A stretch of 10,197 bases of DNA from Echinostoma caproni (lineage: Eukaryota; Platyhelminthes; Trematoda; Plagiorchiida; Echinostomatidae), in the NCBI GenBank assembly GCA_900618425.1, contig UZAN01046335.1:19234-29430 (forward strand). The letters run 5' to 3'. The notes under the pieces were generated by a model that saw nothing but the letters and a program-made list of their open reading frames with translations, was not told the DNA's origin and did no database searches. This document shows, one piece after another, positions 1 to 7,747 of the stretch. The position numbers and the translations under genes are program-made. The first letter of the stretch is position 1, and every line of letters starts with the position of its first letter.

Positions 1-404
1 GATTTTCGTCGTGTAGAGAGAGCCAATCAAACGTGGACTGAAAAGCTGGGAAGCACTGTGCAACTGTTTCGACCTGGTTGTGTTTCATCTGCGCAGTGCG
101 CGAGTTTATCAACGGGACTGGGGATCGAATGGAGGAACTTACAGGCAGCACGCAAGTATACTGGCCACTTGGCCACCAGGCAACTGATCAGAACGTTTTT
201 TAATTTTCTGTATTTCTGTCATGTTAAAGAAAACTCCATCGAGAGTGATTCATTATTAAATGGTGGACATGAACATCATGACCCAGATGAACACTGTGAA
301 GATCCTAAGAGTTAAACAAACTTAATGTGAAACGTGTGTGTGGATAATTAGGAACTTTACGTATTAAGATTTGAAGAATGATTTTGCGTGGAAGATCAGC
401 GTGT

Positions 405-660
405 TATAAAATTTCAGTAATGAACACTAACGGATGGTGGATTATGCAGATTCTTGGCACCATTGCGAGATGTTGACATGTGTCACGCTCAACCTAACGC
501 GTGTGCCTTGGTTCACCGGATAAAACCAGCGAAATTTATTACCCTAGCTTCCATGCGATTCAATGGGGAAGATTAGGCGACGTTGGTTGGGTTCAAACAC
601 GTGACCTGCGGAGTGTGGGTGATGAATCGCGGCCTCTTAACGCTTGACCGCCGCCGCGTA
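405..660 (-). repeat. tRNA-derived SINE-like repeat (tentative)
   Basis: On the minus strand, 655 to 576 resembles a degraded tRNA. A 7-base acceptor-like end GGCGGCG (655-649) can pair with CGTCGCC (582-576) using one G-T wobble. It is followed by an A-box-like GGTCAAGCGTTAAG and, near the 3' end, a B-box-like GTTTGAACCC. The tRNA-like part is 80 nt long, about the length of a long-variable-arm tRNA. However, the T stem does not pair, so this is not a functional tRNA. An unrelated body of about 170 nt follows. This layout is typical of tRNA-derived SINEs. The outer limits are guesses, and chance resemblance is possible. Confidence 0.4.
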
Positions 661-867
661 AAATACAAGCAAACATGGAACAACTATTGAGTAAATGTAG
701 TCTAGTATTCATTTAAAAAATTCATTCTACGATTTGCAGCTTTCGTCTACAAACCAATATGTACGCTGTCGTACAACAAGGAGTGTTACCTGCCTCCTAA
801 CAATCGAATCGAGAACAACAATGATCGATGTGAAACGCAACCGGAGGTTAGATACGAGTGGCCCAAC

Positions 868-918
868 TACACGCGCGTGCGTACGCACACACACACACAC
901 ACACGGGATAGATAGATA
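868..918. repeat. Alternating purine-pyrimidine tract with (CA)n and short GATA run
   Basis: From 868 to 905 purines and pyrimidines alternate without a break (38 bp). The tract includes a CG-rich part with the perfect palindrome GTGCGTACGCAC (877-888) and a (CA)n run at 886-904. About three GATA units follow. It lies about 110 bp inside intron 4, on the transcript side of the exon 4 donor. Such tracts are classic left-handed (Z) DNA candidates and mutable microsatellites. Confidence 0.9.
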
Positions 919-1015
919 TACCGGCATTATAAACAACAGTTCGTTTTTGAATGAACAGAATGGTAAGCAAACATTGTGCGACAGTGCAGAGAGAGACAGA
1001 GAAAACACTACTAAC

Positions 1016-1396
1016 CAAACTGTGTTCCACAAGAGCGCTCAAATAACCACGAAAACGTCTTCGGAGAGCCAGTAAATCGGTACCATCTGGACCGGTGGCC
1101 CAGTCCGGTTGTCCGAGCAAATGCAACCCCTGCTGGACGAGGTATAGTATGAACTGATTAACCAACTGTACACGTAATTTGGTCCGTTGTTGTGGTTGTG
1201 TGGATAGGACGTGCAGGAAGCAGTCGAGGCAATCGAACAGGAATTCATAGGCACACATCGGATCGAAAATCACCGGGGATTGTGTTGAATTGATTGTGCT
1301 CGGAGTGACCTGGCACGTGATTAGTAGAGTGACAAATTGGACCGGTTCGAAAAACGATTCGGACACGAGACGTTCGATTGTGTTGCACACTCGTAC
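1016..1396 (-). CDS. INTS8: Integrator complex subunit 8, exon 4 (internal; gene continues left)
   Basis: This exon encodes 127 residues (about 532-658 of the readable protein). The acceptor is TTTTACAG just before 1396 and the best donor is TTG|GTTAGT at 1016/1015, both phase 0. The block VCNTIERLVSESF...PVQF, followed by YEFLFDCLDCFLHVLS, aligns with the part of human INTS8 that reads CNTVRDILEG...VQF, then FLLEVCSRSV. The segment NQFILYLVQQGL continues the match. This region is part of the alpha-solenoid body of INTS8, which packs against INTS5 in the Integrator phosphatase module. The frame stays open past the donor into the CA repeat, but that stretch is low complexity and unlike INTS8, so I end the exon at GTTAGT. 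The exact donor is inferred. About the last third to half of the protein is outside the window. Confidence 0.8.
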
Positions 1397-1659
1397 CTGT
1401 AAAACACCATAACGACACAGTGAGTTCGTTGTAAAACAAGCAACTAGTGGACATACGACTCATCATTAATATTATTATTGTTTCATAGGAAAACAAACCT
1501 ATGACCAGAAAATGATACACTAAGACATCTGAAAGTGTCATGCATACTATTGAGAACCCTTGGAGGTATCGTACAGCTATTTCATTCGTATCAAGAATTA
1601 GCGCAGCGAATACCCACGAGTTAAGCTACAACTATACAAAGCATGTTGGGCCTTCATAA

Positions 1660-2142
1660 ATGTACAGTATATTTTCTGGATTAGTCATATCTATTAGCGA
1701 TCATTGTGTTCTTCTTGTTCGATCAAAGGTATACTGTCTCACTGCTTATCAAACATTCACACGTTCTACTCAGGTAAAATTTCATCGAAGGTACTTTTCA
1801 CCTCGCTGCATCTCCCTTCTCAACCGCCTTGTTGTGATTGTTTAGTCTTGGTTTCATTCTTTTCCAGCGCTTTTTAAATCTATCAATCTGTTCACTGAAA
1901 CGATTAAATTGATCTTTAACTTGTGTTGTCCAATGAAAACCCTGTTTGTCTGTGACGGTAGAATTATCTCATTCTTTATGAAATCACTGAAAAAGCACAG
2001 AGAAAAGGCATACAAATCTCATCATGCATCTGACTTAATTAGGTCTGAGATAACGCATCTGAATGCAATCTTCGCCGCCCAAATTCTGCAAACAAAGAAT
2101 ACCAGGCTTTTATGGCAAGGTATTCGAGTTTTACGTGGGTAG
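1660..2142 (+). pseudogene. LINE endonuclease C-terminus and linker to RT (broken)
   Basis: One frame with a single internal TAG (1843-1845) reads ISDHCVLL near its start. This resembles the last conserved box (SDH) of APE-type LINE endonucleases, which carries the catalytic histidine. Next comes a linker rich in basic residues, with MKSLKKHREKAYKS and AAQILQTKNTRLLWQG, typical of the segment between endonuclease and RT in jockey/CR1-type elements. The residues expected in the upstream catalytic boxes are absent because the copy is truncated. A frameshift near 2125-2140 joins it to the RT part. It is non-functional. Confidence 0.65.
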
Positions 2143-3572
2143 AACAGAAACACTCCGATACCCGTCAAACGAGAACCCGACTCCCTCCGTCCCGTACAAT
2201 AAATCCAATTCAGTGTCTTTTTCCAATGATGGAATCTTTGAGCTTCTCCGATCCTCTAAAGCATCCTCAGATGCAAGTCCTAATGCTCTTCCTCCGGCAC
2301 TTGGGAGCAGTTTCCCTGACCAATTTGATGACATCCGTCGGTAATGAGTCTCTGTCTCTCCGGTCGATTCCTGATTCATGGCGTCCAGTGATCATTATTC
2401 CAATCCCCCAATCCCCGTCCTCAACTGTTCTTACGAAACGGTTTCGTTCTATCATATTGACTTCCGAAGCTCTAAAACTGACTAAAAAGGCCATCCTGAG
2501 TCGCTTGCAGTCAATTGCCACAGTCCCTATGACCCCTCCAGTTTGCATATAAACCTAACAGATCTACATTGAACGTCGTATCCACTCTAATCCGTTTTAT
2601 CAGCAAGTCATTGAACAATTCAGTCAAGCCTGTCCGTTGTGTTTTTCTTGACCATTCGTCCGCGTTGGATACTGTTTCTCGATTATCCATTCCTTTGGCG
2701 CTCCGAGACAGTTTCTCTTATGGCTTTCTGACCATTTCACAGAGAGTGCACCAAAATGGAAAAGGGGTCATCAAAACCTCTTGTTAATAATTCTGGTGTT
2801 CTTCAAGGTGCTATTCCATCTCTGCATCTTTTTTCGGCTTTTATTAGTGATCTTGCAGTCCCATCCCTTGCGCACATCCAAAATTAGGCTGATGACGTCG
2901 TTTTATGTCAGACAATTTTCACCTCCTTCGGAATTCGATTCTTTCACTGAAAATCTATCAAAAATCCAACAGTTTTCCAATCAATCTGGTCTCAGTCTTA
3001 ACACATCTAAGTGGGTAGAGTGTATCTTCAGTCTTTCCCGTTCCTCATTTCCAACACTCTGCTATCCTTAACTGTAAACCTGTATCCAGAATGGCGTCAG
3101 TCAATTACACGGGTTCCACCATCGAGTGATCTTTCGTGGTTCACACGCAATGACAATTCAATGGGAAAATTAAAACGCCTCTCAAACTCAAGCAATTGCG
3201 GACCCCACCGTCAGTCCTGTCCCCTTTTGTTCACTAATGCATTCCACCCATTCTACTCAATTGCTCCCCTGTGGTGTTTCCCGGCTTTTTAAAACAAGAT
3301 TTGATAACCATTCGTCGGGGTTTGATGATAATCAGTTCTGTATCATTAATCCCAATTGATATATTGATCAAATCAATTCTTGTTGAATTTGTTATTAAGA
3401 TTCTAGACAACCTGCTTCATCCACTGCACTACGATCTGTCGTTCCCATCCGTCCACACGCTCCTCTTTTCGGGATCTGCCCTCTTGTATAAACATTTATA
3501 CCCTACCCTGCCGGACTTCTAACCAAAAACGAGCAGGTAGCCAGTGAATTACGTCAGGATTTTTACACATGA
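2143..3572 (+). pseudogene. LINE reverse transcriptase and C-terminal domain (broken)
   Basis: RT motifs appear in order but in changing frames. IPDSWRPVIIIPIP lies near 2361-2405. QFAYKPNRST is at 2539-2568. Motif A, LDHSSALDTV, is at 2647-2676 and keeps its first aspartate. NNSGVLQGA lies near 2786-2812. ADDVVLC starts at 2888. The residue before ADD, normally tyrosine in the YADD active site, is now a TAG stop at 2885-2887. At least five frame changes occur between 2130 and 3300. The C-terminal part (SVSLIPIDILIKSILVEF, then LHPLHYDLSFPSVH) is comparatively intact. This is a dead copy; enzyme activity is excluded by the stops. Confidence 0.85.
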
Positions 3573-3672
3573 AACAAACTTCAGTGACATTATTCACTTT
3601 GCCTGTAGTATGAAACTGCATATTTTATTCCGTGTGACGATCAGTGTACATTTTTAATTGAAATGTAAGTAT

Positions 3673-4480
3673 ATAAGCTTACACAAGTAATACAAATACA
3701 AGATACTGTGATGCATGGTGAAGAGAATTACACGACTAGAGGGAAGATCGATCCAGGGGAAAAAGGAACACCATTCGAACACAAATTCAACGCGTCTGTG
3801 AACCTCGAATTTGAAAAACACGCAAACCACTAGAATCTTTCACAATCGATCCTAAGTCAATGGAATCTATGGGTTCGAACTATTTTACATCTTCAAACAT
3901 CGAGTTCATTAAAAATCATTAGGTCGAGAATGAATCGAATCAAGTTTGCAAGAGTCGTAGTACACGACGTATACGGAGGGTTTTACCCATCGCAAACGGA
4001 TCACCGACGATGTCGCCGTTTTGAATATTCGTCTATCTTAGAAAACGAAAAATGGGAACAAAGAGAGTACAGTTCATAATAGTACACAGCCTCAATGTCT
4101 GTGAAAATCACATAGACGATTCAAGACTATGGCTGCTTCTTTTTATTTACCCGTGTTGCTCCGATGCCTATAATTCGAGTCCCAACCGGAAGGTTCATGG
4201 CCTCCGTCCGGGCAAGAACCGCCCCTCCCTCTAAAAACATAGGATGCACTTTTTGAGTTCCACTGGATGAAACAGATGTCTGGTGCTCTTTGTGGAGAAT
4301 CACATCAATCCATCTCTACTGAATGCTCTTACACGTCAGGACCGCACAAGAGGTGAGACCTACAGCGAATAACATCACACAGGTGATAGGCGATTACTTC
4401 TAATTCAATTAATTTTGTGTACATACTGGTCAGAACAGACGTGGTAAAGATAGGAGCAAAAAGGGGTATATCGGACAAAC
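3673..4480. other. Intronic stretch without recognisable genes
   Basis: AT-rich intron 3 sequence between the LINE 3' end and exon 3. No open frame longer than about 60 codons resembles a protein. I see no tandem array. A short inverted repeat, GGTTC (4191-4195) with GAACC (4216-4220), lies in a GC-richer patch but is too short to interpret. Confidence 0.5.
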
Positions 4481-5053
4481 CTTTGTGTAAAGATGTTGTA
4501 CCACACGGAACAGATCGATCGCATCGGAGCTCACAGATCGTGGACTGAGTTTTGCTTGTTTTGTCGGCGGTTGACGACCAGATTTGGCATCCAACCAGCT
4601 GGATGTGTTCCATGTGCTCAGGACGCGGAACAGTAGTCCTTCTAGTCGTTGTCGTAAACTCCAGCCCAGTGGAACAACCGAATCACATGTTTGAGCGTTA
4701 TCTTCCACATGCAAATCTTCCATCAGAATCTGACAGAGATGATCCTCATAGGTTGGTTTATTGACTCCGTTGGACAGATCGTTTTTCGCTCTGGGCGGTG
4801 ATAGGAGTGATTTGGCACGGGAGCCAGGCTCGGGCATAGTGTGATGCCAGAACGGTGTGGATGGACGTGGTGTGGAAGTTTCAAGCCAATCACGTTGAAG
4901 AAGTTCACAGAACACTTCCACGAATTCGCACGGTGCCGCGTGATATGTGGAAAGGTCCAAATCGGACAGAATTTCCGAATGACAGGATTTGCAGGCCTGT
5001 AGATAGGTCTCTAACAGATTCACAGTTGCTCCTACTTCTTCGGCATAAGTGAT
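4481..5053 (-). CDS. INTS8: Integrator complex subunit 8, exon 3 (internal)
   Basis: This exon encodes 191 residues (about 341-531). The acceptor TGATCACAG precedes ATC at 5053 and the donor is AAAG|GTTTGT after 4481, both phase 0. NLLETYLQACKSC matches the human INTS8 stretch RLAGYCQACDVL. Further on, YEDHLCQILMEDL...LRQRLEGLLFRVL matches YQEVIQIFIEDN...FRQSVLRELF. The closing SSDAIDLFRVVQHLYTK leads into the conserved block of exon 4. Between the first two matches the fluke protein carries extra polar, proline- and serine-rich sequence (ETSTPRPSTPFW...LLSPPRAKNDLSNG). A second variable stretch (SGRQPPTKQAKLSP) lies before the end. These look like disordered insertions between solenoid helices. 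A very small additional exon between exons 2 and 3 cannot be excluded, because a few residues present in human have no counterpart. Confidence 0.82.
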
Positions 5054-5334
5054 CTGTGATCAAGAGCGAATAACGCAACATAAATAGAAAGTAGGCTAAC
5101 GGAAACAGCGCTAATAAGGGGAAACGNACAGAATGCTGTCACTTAATTATACTTGGACAATCTAAACAAAATACATTTTGCTCTCTCCACCCCCCACACG
5201 CTTAAATTGATCGTTAATTGTTCAATTATCTTCACTAAAACTTGTGTTCAACGGGTTTGGTGTAGAAAACCACATAATCGGACAGGTGTGTTGATGAGCC
5301 GAACGGCAATGTAACTGACCATCGACATCGATCT

Positions 5335-5399
5335 TATCTATCTATCTATCCATGTCTTTCTATCCGTGTCTATCTATCCGCGTCTATCTATCTGTGTTG

Positions 5400-5433
<34 letters not shown>

Positions 5434-5461
5434 ATATCTATCTATCTAACTATCTGTCTCT

Positions 5462-5509
<48 letters not shown>

Positions 5510-5530
5510 TCATCTATCTGTCTATATCAA

Positions 5531-5566
<36 letters not shown>

Positions 5567-5836
5567 GTCTATCTATCTCACTGTGTCTATCTTATATCTA
5601 TCTATCTATCTATCTATCTATGTAGCAATCTATCTATATATCTATCTATCTATAGTCCATCGATTGTTTATCTATCTATATATCTATGCATATTTCTGTC
5701 TATCTATGCTATAAATCTATCTATCTATCTATGTATCTGAATATCTATCTAACTATCTGTCTATTTATCTATATGTCTATCTATCTATCTATCTATCTAT
5801 CTGTCTATCTATCTTTCTAGTGATATATCCATCCAA

Positions 5837-5895
<59 letters not shown>

Positions 5896-5896
5896 G

Positions 5897-5954
<58 letters not shown>

Positions 5955-5966
5955 ATCTGTCTATAG
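5335..5966. repeat. (TATC)n / (GATA)n tetranucleotide array, about 630 bp, interrupted
   Basis: Nearly the whole stretch is TATC units on the plus strand, which is GATA in the INTS8 transcript. It is broken by point variants (TGTC, TATA, CATC, TTTC) and by a few short unrelated inserts. The longest clean runs are near 5836-5895 and 5897-5954, about 15 units each. The apparent plus-strand reading frame of Tyr-Leu-Ser-Ile repeats is only the translation of the array, not a gene. Reads are likely to collapse here, so the true length may differ. Confidence 0.97.
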
Positions 5967-6335
5967 CCTTCTTTGTCTGTTCTTCTTTTTCTCAGACTGT
6001 TGGAAGTTAGCATCCTGAAAAATAGGACAACAAATTAACAAAAAACTTGGTTACACAAATATATTACAGGACAAGAGACAGTATCATCCCTGACTGTAGT
6101 TTATCATCAAAATTATCCCCACAGTTTGCCCATGGGGCTTTGCATACGAAAATCTCCCCCGAATTGCCTATCATCGCTTCAACCACTTCTCAGGGTCTAC
6201 ATGTTTAGGTTCAACGCTAAAGTTATTAATCTTCCGAGCACTACCAACCCTTTTGGCAACGGGGATGAGATAAGAACCCAAGTGGGAAAACCCCAATGGA
6301 TTACCAAAATCTGTTGTAACGTTGGAATGGGCGAT
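5967..6335. other. Intron 2 stretch without recognisable genes
   Basis: Unique-looking sequence between the TATC array and the foldback element. A 75-codon plus-strand frame is present, but its translation shows no domain, coiled coil or membrane segment that I recognise. I regard it as chance. Confidence 0.5.
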
Positions 6336-6693
6336 ACATCAGGACTAGCGTGAACCGTAACCTAGACGATACGTGCGGCAGTACTGACCACGAACAGAAC
6401 CGTAGGACCCAGAGACCGAATGAACAGCACACCAGTAGGCCCAACTGCGGCCTTTAGGAGAGCTTGTATATTTGGCTCGACCGAAAAGGTCTGCCCCCCA
6501 TGTTCTCTCTGTTCGGATTCGGGGATTGTACTATTTTCGCGGGGCGTTCTTGCAGTTCTATTGGAATTTTCGTTGGGTTCCACAGTTGGGCGTACTGGTG
6601 TATTGTTCACTCAGTCGCTGGGTCGTACGGTTCTGTTCCTGATCATTACTGCCGCACGTATCGTCTGGTCCCGGTTCACTCTAGTCCTGTTGT
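6336..6693. mobile_element. Foldback / MITE-like element with arms of about 115 bp in inverted orientation
   Basis: The left arm (6336-6450) reads ACATCAGGACTAGCGTGAAC and onward. The reverse complement of the right arm (6580-6693) reads ACAACAGGACTAGAGTGAAC and onward. Aligned by eye, the arms share about 86% identity over their full length, with one single-base gap, including the unbroken stretch AGACGATACGTGCGGCAGTA. They flank a 129-bp non-repeated centre. Because the arms mirror each other, both strands show the same pair of short reading frames; these are not genes. There is no transposase, so the element would be non-autonomous. I could not find a clear target-site duplication. The alternative is a local inverted duplication. 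It lies in intron 2 of INTS8 and would be transcribed. Confidence 0.82.
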
Positions 6694-7230
6694 GACACTC
6701 TGTACATGTTTAATCCTTCCATTGCTACTGTTGACTGTTGTCAATTGTCAAACCCTATTGGGACAATCTTCCCTATTTCCTGCTTTTTAATTAGTTGACT
6801 GTAATCCGGCTTCGTCTTGGCGGTCGGTTGTCTTGGTTTGCTTACTGTTTGCTCCGATCGCCACACATTGGTGCTCTCTTTTAGACTGGTGCTGGCCGAA
6901 TTACTTCGAATGTACGTTTCCTCTCGATTTCAACCGTGTTTTTCACCATACCGTATGTTAACGTATTGCTTTATCATTACAGAACCACTAAAGACAAGAA
7001 TCCGAAACGTTCAGACTATTTTCTGATATTGTTATTGATCTATGGGGTGAGTACGCTCAATCGAAGACTAGCGAAGTACCATATATAAGAATAGCGTAGC
7101 AACACCAGTCGTTTCATCCATCTCAACCTTACAACAACTCCCCCTTTATAACTCGCCACTCACGAAATGTATCTGCTAGACGCTTTTTAACATGAAAACT
7201 GAGAGTGATGACACTGAAAAAACGAGATAC
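6694..7230. other. Intron 2 stretch without recognisable genes
   Basis: Sequence between the foldback element and the exon 2 donor. A 69-codon plus-strand frame (6817-7026) has no recognisable domain. A plus-strand acceptor-like TTTATCATTACAG (6969-6981) and a donor-like GGTGAGTA (7046-7053) bracket about 65 bp, but with no coding match and on the strand opposite to INTS8. I treat this as chance or as a remnant of an unknown repeat. Confidence 0.45.
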
Positions 7231-7695
7231 CTCGTTCTGTTTCATCAACCTTAAGGCAACAGTGAAAAGCTCCTCGGATTTGGAAAAATTTTGCATTTGA
7301 AAAGCGTGCCGACCGAGGATAAACTTGATGGACAATTCCACGTAGTCCCTGGACAGCAACTCCGCATCTCGAATAAGCATGTTTTGCCGCGACCTAGATC
7401 CGGACTCTTCGTTCGCTTCCTCCGGTTCCACATCCAGCGGTGCTCCGAGAGCCGGTGGAAGTCCCGGTCCGACCAGAGGGAATGCGGTGGGGAGTGGTCG
7501 AGCGAGAGAAATCTCATCCAACAGCGTGACCACTTGAGTCAATTGAGATACGGATTCAAAAGCGCGCTCCAGGACCACACTGATTTCTACTCGATTGTCC
7601 GCAAAGAACACTGTGTCTGGGATCTCTGTCAGACCAGAAACTGCCGGTGTTAAGTTACGAAATGGTTGAGGTAGCATGTTGGAAGCGAAAGATAC
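7231..7695 (-). CDS. INTS8: Integrator complex subunit 8, exon 2 (internal)
   Basis: This exon encodes 155 residues (about 186-340). The acceptor GGTTTTAG precedes GTA at 7695 and the donor is AACGAG|GTATCT after 7231, both phase 0. VFFADNRVEISVVLERAF...SQLTQVVTLLDE corresponds to the human INTS8 helices with DSILVLEAAL...HTMRTLDLL. ELSIKFILGRHAFQMQNFSKSEELF corresponds to CYDLGAAYFQQGS...AREKFF, a TPR-like pair in the INTS8 solenoid. Between them is a proline/glycine- and acid-rich linker (LVGPGLPPALGAPLDVEPEE) that also varies between animals. The junction with exon 1 reads YHVWCLQ-VSFASN, parallel to YNRWAIRT...QSSF in human. An open frame continues past the donor, but it leaves the homology at once. 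Confidence 0.85.
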
Positions 7696-7747
7696 CTAAA
7701 ACCATGGATTATTTTTGAATCAAAAATATTCGGACAACACAACCAAC
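7696..7747 (-). other. INTS8 intron 1, 52 bp, with a 17-bp palindrome
   Basis: This very small phase-0 intron runs from donor CAG|GTTGGT to acceptor GGTTTTAG. Both flanking exons match INTS8 directly up to the boundaries. Without removal, the frame reads TAG just before the acceptor, so it must be spliced. Its middle (7711-7727) is a perfect palindrome, ATTTTTGA and TCAAAAAT around one central A. Confidence 0.85.

Larger units (their letters stand above)
1..1015 (-). other. INTS8 intron 4 (partial): left flank of the window
   Basis: Sequence downstream of the exon 4 donor (GTTAGT, read on the minus strand from 1015). The minus strand has no open stretch long enough to be another clear INTS8 exon, so the intron probably runs off the window. 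It holds a purine-pyrimidine/CA tract near the donor and a tRNA-like repeat around 405-660. In positions 1-400 I see only short chance reading frames and no recognisable domain. A short exon could be missed by eye. Confidence 0.5.
1640..3672 (+). mobile_element. 5'-truncated, degraded non-LTR retrotransposon (jockey/CR1-like LINE)
   Basis: Reading through frame changes gives the usual order of a LINE ORF2: the end of an APE-type endonuclease, a linker, reverse transcriptase fingers and palm, and a C-terminal domain. ORF1 and most of the endonuclease are missing, which is typical 5' truncation by target-primed reverse transcription. Reading stops at a TGA at 3570-3572 after a C-terminal ELRQDFYT, followed by an AT-rich stretch I take as the 3' UTR. 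No target-site duplication or poly(A) tail could be fixed by eye, so both outer limits are approximate. The element is antisense to INTS8 and sits wholly inside intron 3. The jockey/CR1 assignment is inferred from motif style; the exact clade is not settled. Confidence 0.85.
1397..4480 (-). other. INTS8 intron 3 (about 3.1 kb) hosting an antisense LINE
   Basis: The intron is bounded by AAG|GTTTGT (donor at 4480) and TTTTACAG (acceptor ending at 1397). Joining exons 3 and 4 reads LYTK then VRVCNTIERL, which restores the conserved INTS8 sequence across the junction. The central 2 kb is a decayed non-LTR retrotransposon on the opposite strand. Positions 1397-1640 and 3673-4480 hold no recognisable coding sequence. 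A stretch near 4169-4200 has a B-box-like TTCGAGTCCC but no convincing A box. Confidence 0.75.
5054..7230 (-). other. INTS8 intron 2 (about 2.2 kb)
   Basis: The intron is bounded by AACGAG|GTATCT (donor from 7230) and TTGATCACAG (acceptor ending at 5054), with a pyrimidine-leaning stretch before the acceptor. It contains one undetermined base (5127), a long TATC/GATA microsatellite and a foldback element, described separately. No protein-coding match was found on either strand inside it. Confidence 0.75.

Noticed and set aside
848..1015. Extension of the INTS8 exon 4 frame into the CA repeat
   Set aside because: Homology ends near the GTTAGT donor, and the rest is low-complexity Val-Cys translated from the microsatellite.
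4165..4240. Second tRNA-like SINE head suggested by TTCGAGTCCC
   Set aside because: No A box at the expected distance and no pairing acceptor ends.
5352..5714. Plus-strand frame of 120 codons made of Tyr-Leu-Ser-Ile repeats
   Set aside because: It is the translation of the TATC microsatellite and has no composition or context of a gene.
6362..6790. Overlapping reading frames on both strands with similar peptide ends
   Set aside because: The similarity arises because the two arms of the foldback are inverted copies. Neither frame has a domain.
6982..7046. Plus-strand mini-exon bracketed by an AG acceptor and a GTGAGT donor
   Set aside because: There is no coding match, it is on the strand opposite to the host gene, and acceptor/donor pairs this short occur by chance.
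7291..7653. 120-codon plus-strand frame opposite INTS8 exon 2
   Set aside because: It is a shadow of a well-supported exon on the minus strand and has no similarity of its own.
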